Positions 63,401-64,000 of a DNA stretch of 64,000 bases are shown here, piece by piece. The notes under the pieces are model-generated. The model did not search any database. It saw only the letters and a program-made list of their open reading frames with translations, and was not told the origin of the DNA. Each line of letters opens with the position of its first letter. Within the stretch, counting starts at the first letter, position 1. A program made the translations under genes and the position numbers. Source of the stretch: Nematostella vectensis (Eukaryota; Cnidaria; Anthozoa; Actiniaria; Edwardsiidae); NCBI RefSeq assembly GCF_932526225.1, contig NC_064038.1:2048001-2112000 (forward strand). Reading direction: 5' to 3'.

Positions 63401-64000
63401 GTGTCATGACATAAAAAGAAGGTATAGGGACATTTTTATGTACTTTCAGCATCTTTGATGTGCTCATGCTTTGTTCAGGATCTTGCACATATTTTATGCA
63501 CACAAGAACTAACTAGATTCCTTGGATAACTTGATTAAGTAGATTCTAACATAGAGCATAGCGCTTGATAGATTGATATACCTTTTTTTCCGAGTGTACT
63601 GTTTTATTTTTCCTAATGTTACTTTTTGGAATTTACATTCGGAAAAAAAATTATCGATTTTAACCTTTTGGAGGTTACACTCGTAAAACAAATTCCCGAA
63701 TGTAACCCTGAAGCTTTTCCCGAATGTAACCTCCAGTCCGATGGTGACTTTGCTTGGGATAGTTTACGATACCAATAGTATTAAAAGTAATTTTCATTAC
63801 AATTCCCTTCAGCAATGCCACGTTAGTCTTTCGTTGCGGGCACTTGACTACTAACGTAGCGACCCGTGTTCAATTCCCGCGGATAGCCTATTTTTTTTTC
63901 TTTATTTTTTTTTTAAATATAGATACTTAATTATACTGTTCTTGGTGTGTCATGACATAAAAAGAAGGTATAGGGACATTTTTATGTACTCTCAGCATCT
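60270..64000. repeat. Five-monomer HOR (period ~2,730 bp), second copy cut by the window end
   Basis: The ATAAGGCATAG unit occurs at about 60.27 and 63.0 kb, and the GGATCTTGCAC unit at about 60.75 and 63.48 kb, both at a step of 2,730 bp. The segment 60.9-62.6 kb also matches 33.7-35.4 kb at about 27,155 bp: GATTACGTAG (34.20 and 61.35 kb), ATATACTCTC (34.65 and 61.80 kb), GAATACAAGAAC (34.71 and 61.86 kb). The last monomer is truncated by the window end. Confidence 0.78.

Larger units (their letters stand above)
1..64000 (+). repeat. Satellite array of ~545-bp monomers (about 118 copies)
   Basis: The same unit of about 543-546 bp recurs without interruption across the window, always in the same orientation. 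Landmarks that recur once per unit include CTAACATAGAG, GGTTCGATTCC, TGTCATGACA and CAGGATCCTG. Unit starts at CTAACAT fall at 1, 545, 1088, 1633, 2172 and so on up to the last units near 63 kb, giving about 118 units. Monomers differ by scattered substitutions, T-tract length changes and small indels, so this is not simple duplication of one read. No non-satellite DNA is visible, so the array extends beyond both ends. Strand is given as + because the tRNA-like module reads that way. A collapsed or mis-ordered assembly cannot be excluded for such DNA. Confidence 0.98.

Noticed and set aside
1-64000. CRISPR array, given the many regular repeats.
   Set aside because: The unit is ~545 bp and the whole unit is repeated. 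There are no short repeats with unique spacers and no cas genes.
1-64000. rDNA, 5S or spliced-leader tandem array.
   Set aside because: I recognise no 5S, rRNA or spliced-leader sequence features in the monomer; the only RNA-gene-like part is the tRNA-like module.

Overview
The whole window is one satellite DNA array. A monomer of about 543-546 bp is repeated head to tail roughly 118 times, from the first base (which falls near the arbitrary unit start used here) to the last base, which lies inside a monomer. I found no unique flanking DNA, no inserted transposon, no rRNA and no convincing protein gene. All monomers are in the same orientation and the DNA is AT-rich. This layout, together with RNA polymerase III style internal promoter boxes, points to a nuclear eukaryotic genome. 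The sequence does not let me name the organism.

The most informative part of each monomer is a 72-nt tRNA-like module on the + strand (for example 272-343, 815-886, 1359-1430 and 52984-53055). It has a near-consensus A box, a perfect B box (GGTTCGATTCC) at normal tRNA spacing, a pairable D arm, a 4-nt variable loop and a 4-of-5-pair T arm. A long T tract follows directly and could act as a Pol III terminator. The acceptor and anticodon stems do not pair, so it reads as a tRNA pseudogene or tRNA-derived Pol III unit rather than a working tRNA. The rest of the monomer holds a cluster of short direct and inverted copies of a TTCCCGAATGTAACC-like motif, a 10-bp palindrome (TGTCATGACA), a 9-bp inverted repeat and an imperfect 18-bp palindrome centred on GGATCC.

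Monomers differ by diagnostic substitutions and small indels, and these reveal nested higher-order repeats (HORs). Region by region: 1-20.6 kb is a patchwork of about six monomer types with repeat offsets of 2,171, 5,426, 7,602 and 9,772 bp. 20.6-26.9 kb is more heterogeneous. 28.8-34.2 kb is a 5-monomer HOR (2,722 bp). 34.9-41.5 kb is a 6-monomer HOR (3,267 bp). 40.1-43.4 kb is a 3-monomer HOR (1,637 bp). 47.8-49.3 kb holds three nearly identical single monomers. 49.4-53.8 kb is a 3-monomer HOR (1,634 bp). 60.3-64.0 kb is a 5-monomer HOR (2,730 bp). Some blocks recur about 27 kb and 31 kb apart (33.7-35.4 kb with 60.9-62.6 kb; 26.9-28.9 kb with 57.9-60.4 kb). This is what repeated unequal exchange or segmental amplification would leave.

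Open reading frames of 60-118 codons recur because the monomer recurs. I treat them as shadows of the repeat. Any function would most plausibly be at the level of Pol III transcription or TFIIIC binding, DNA structure, or chromatin (for example a heterochromatic or centromeric satellite). All of that is inference.
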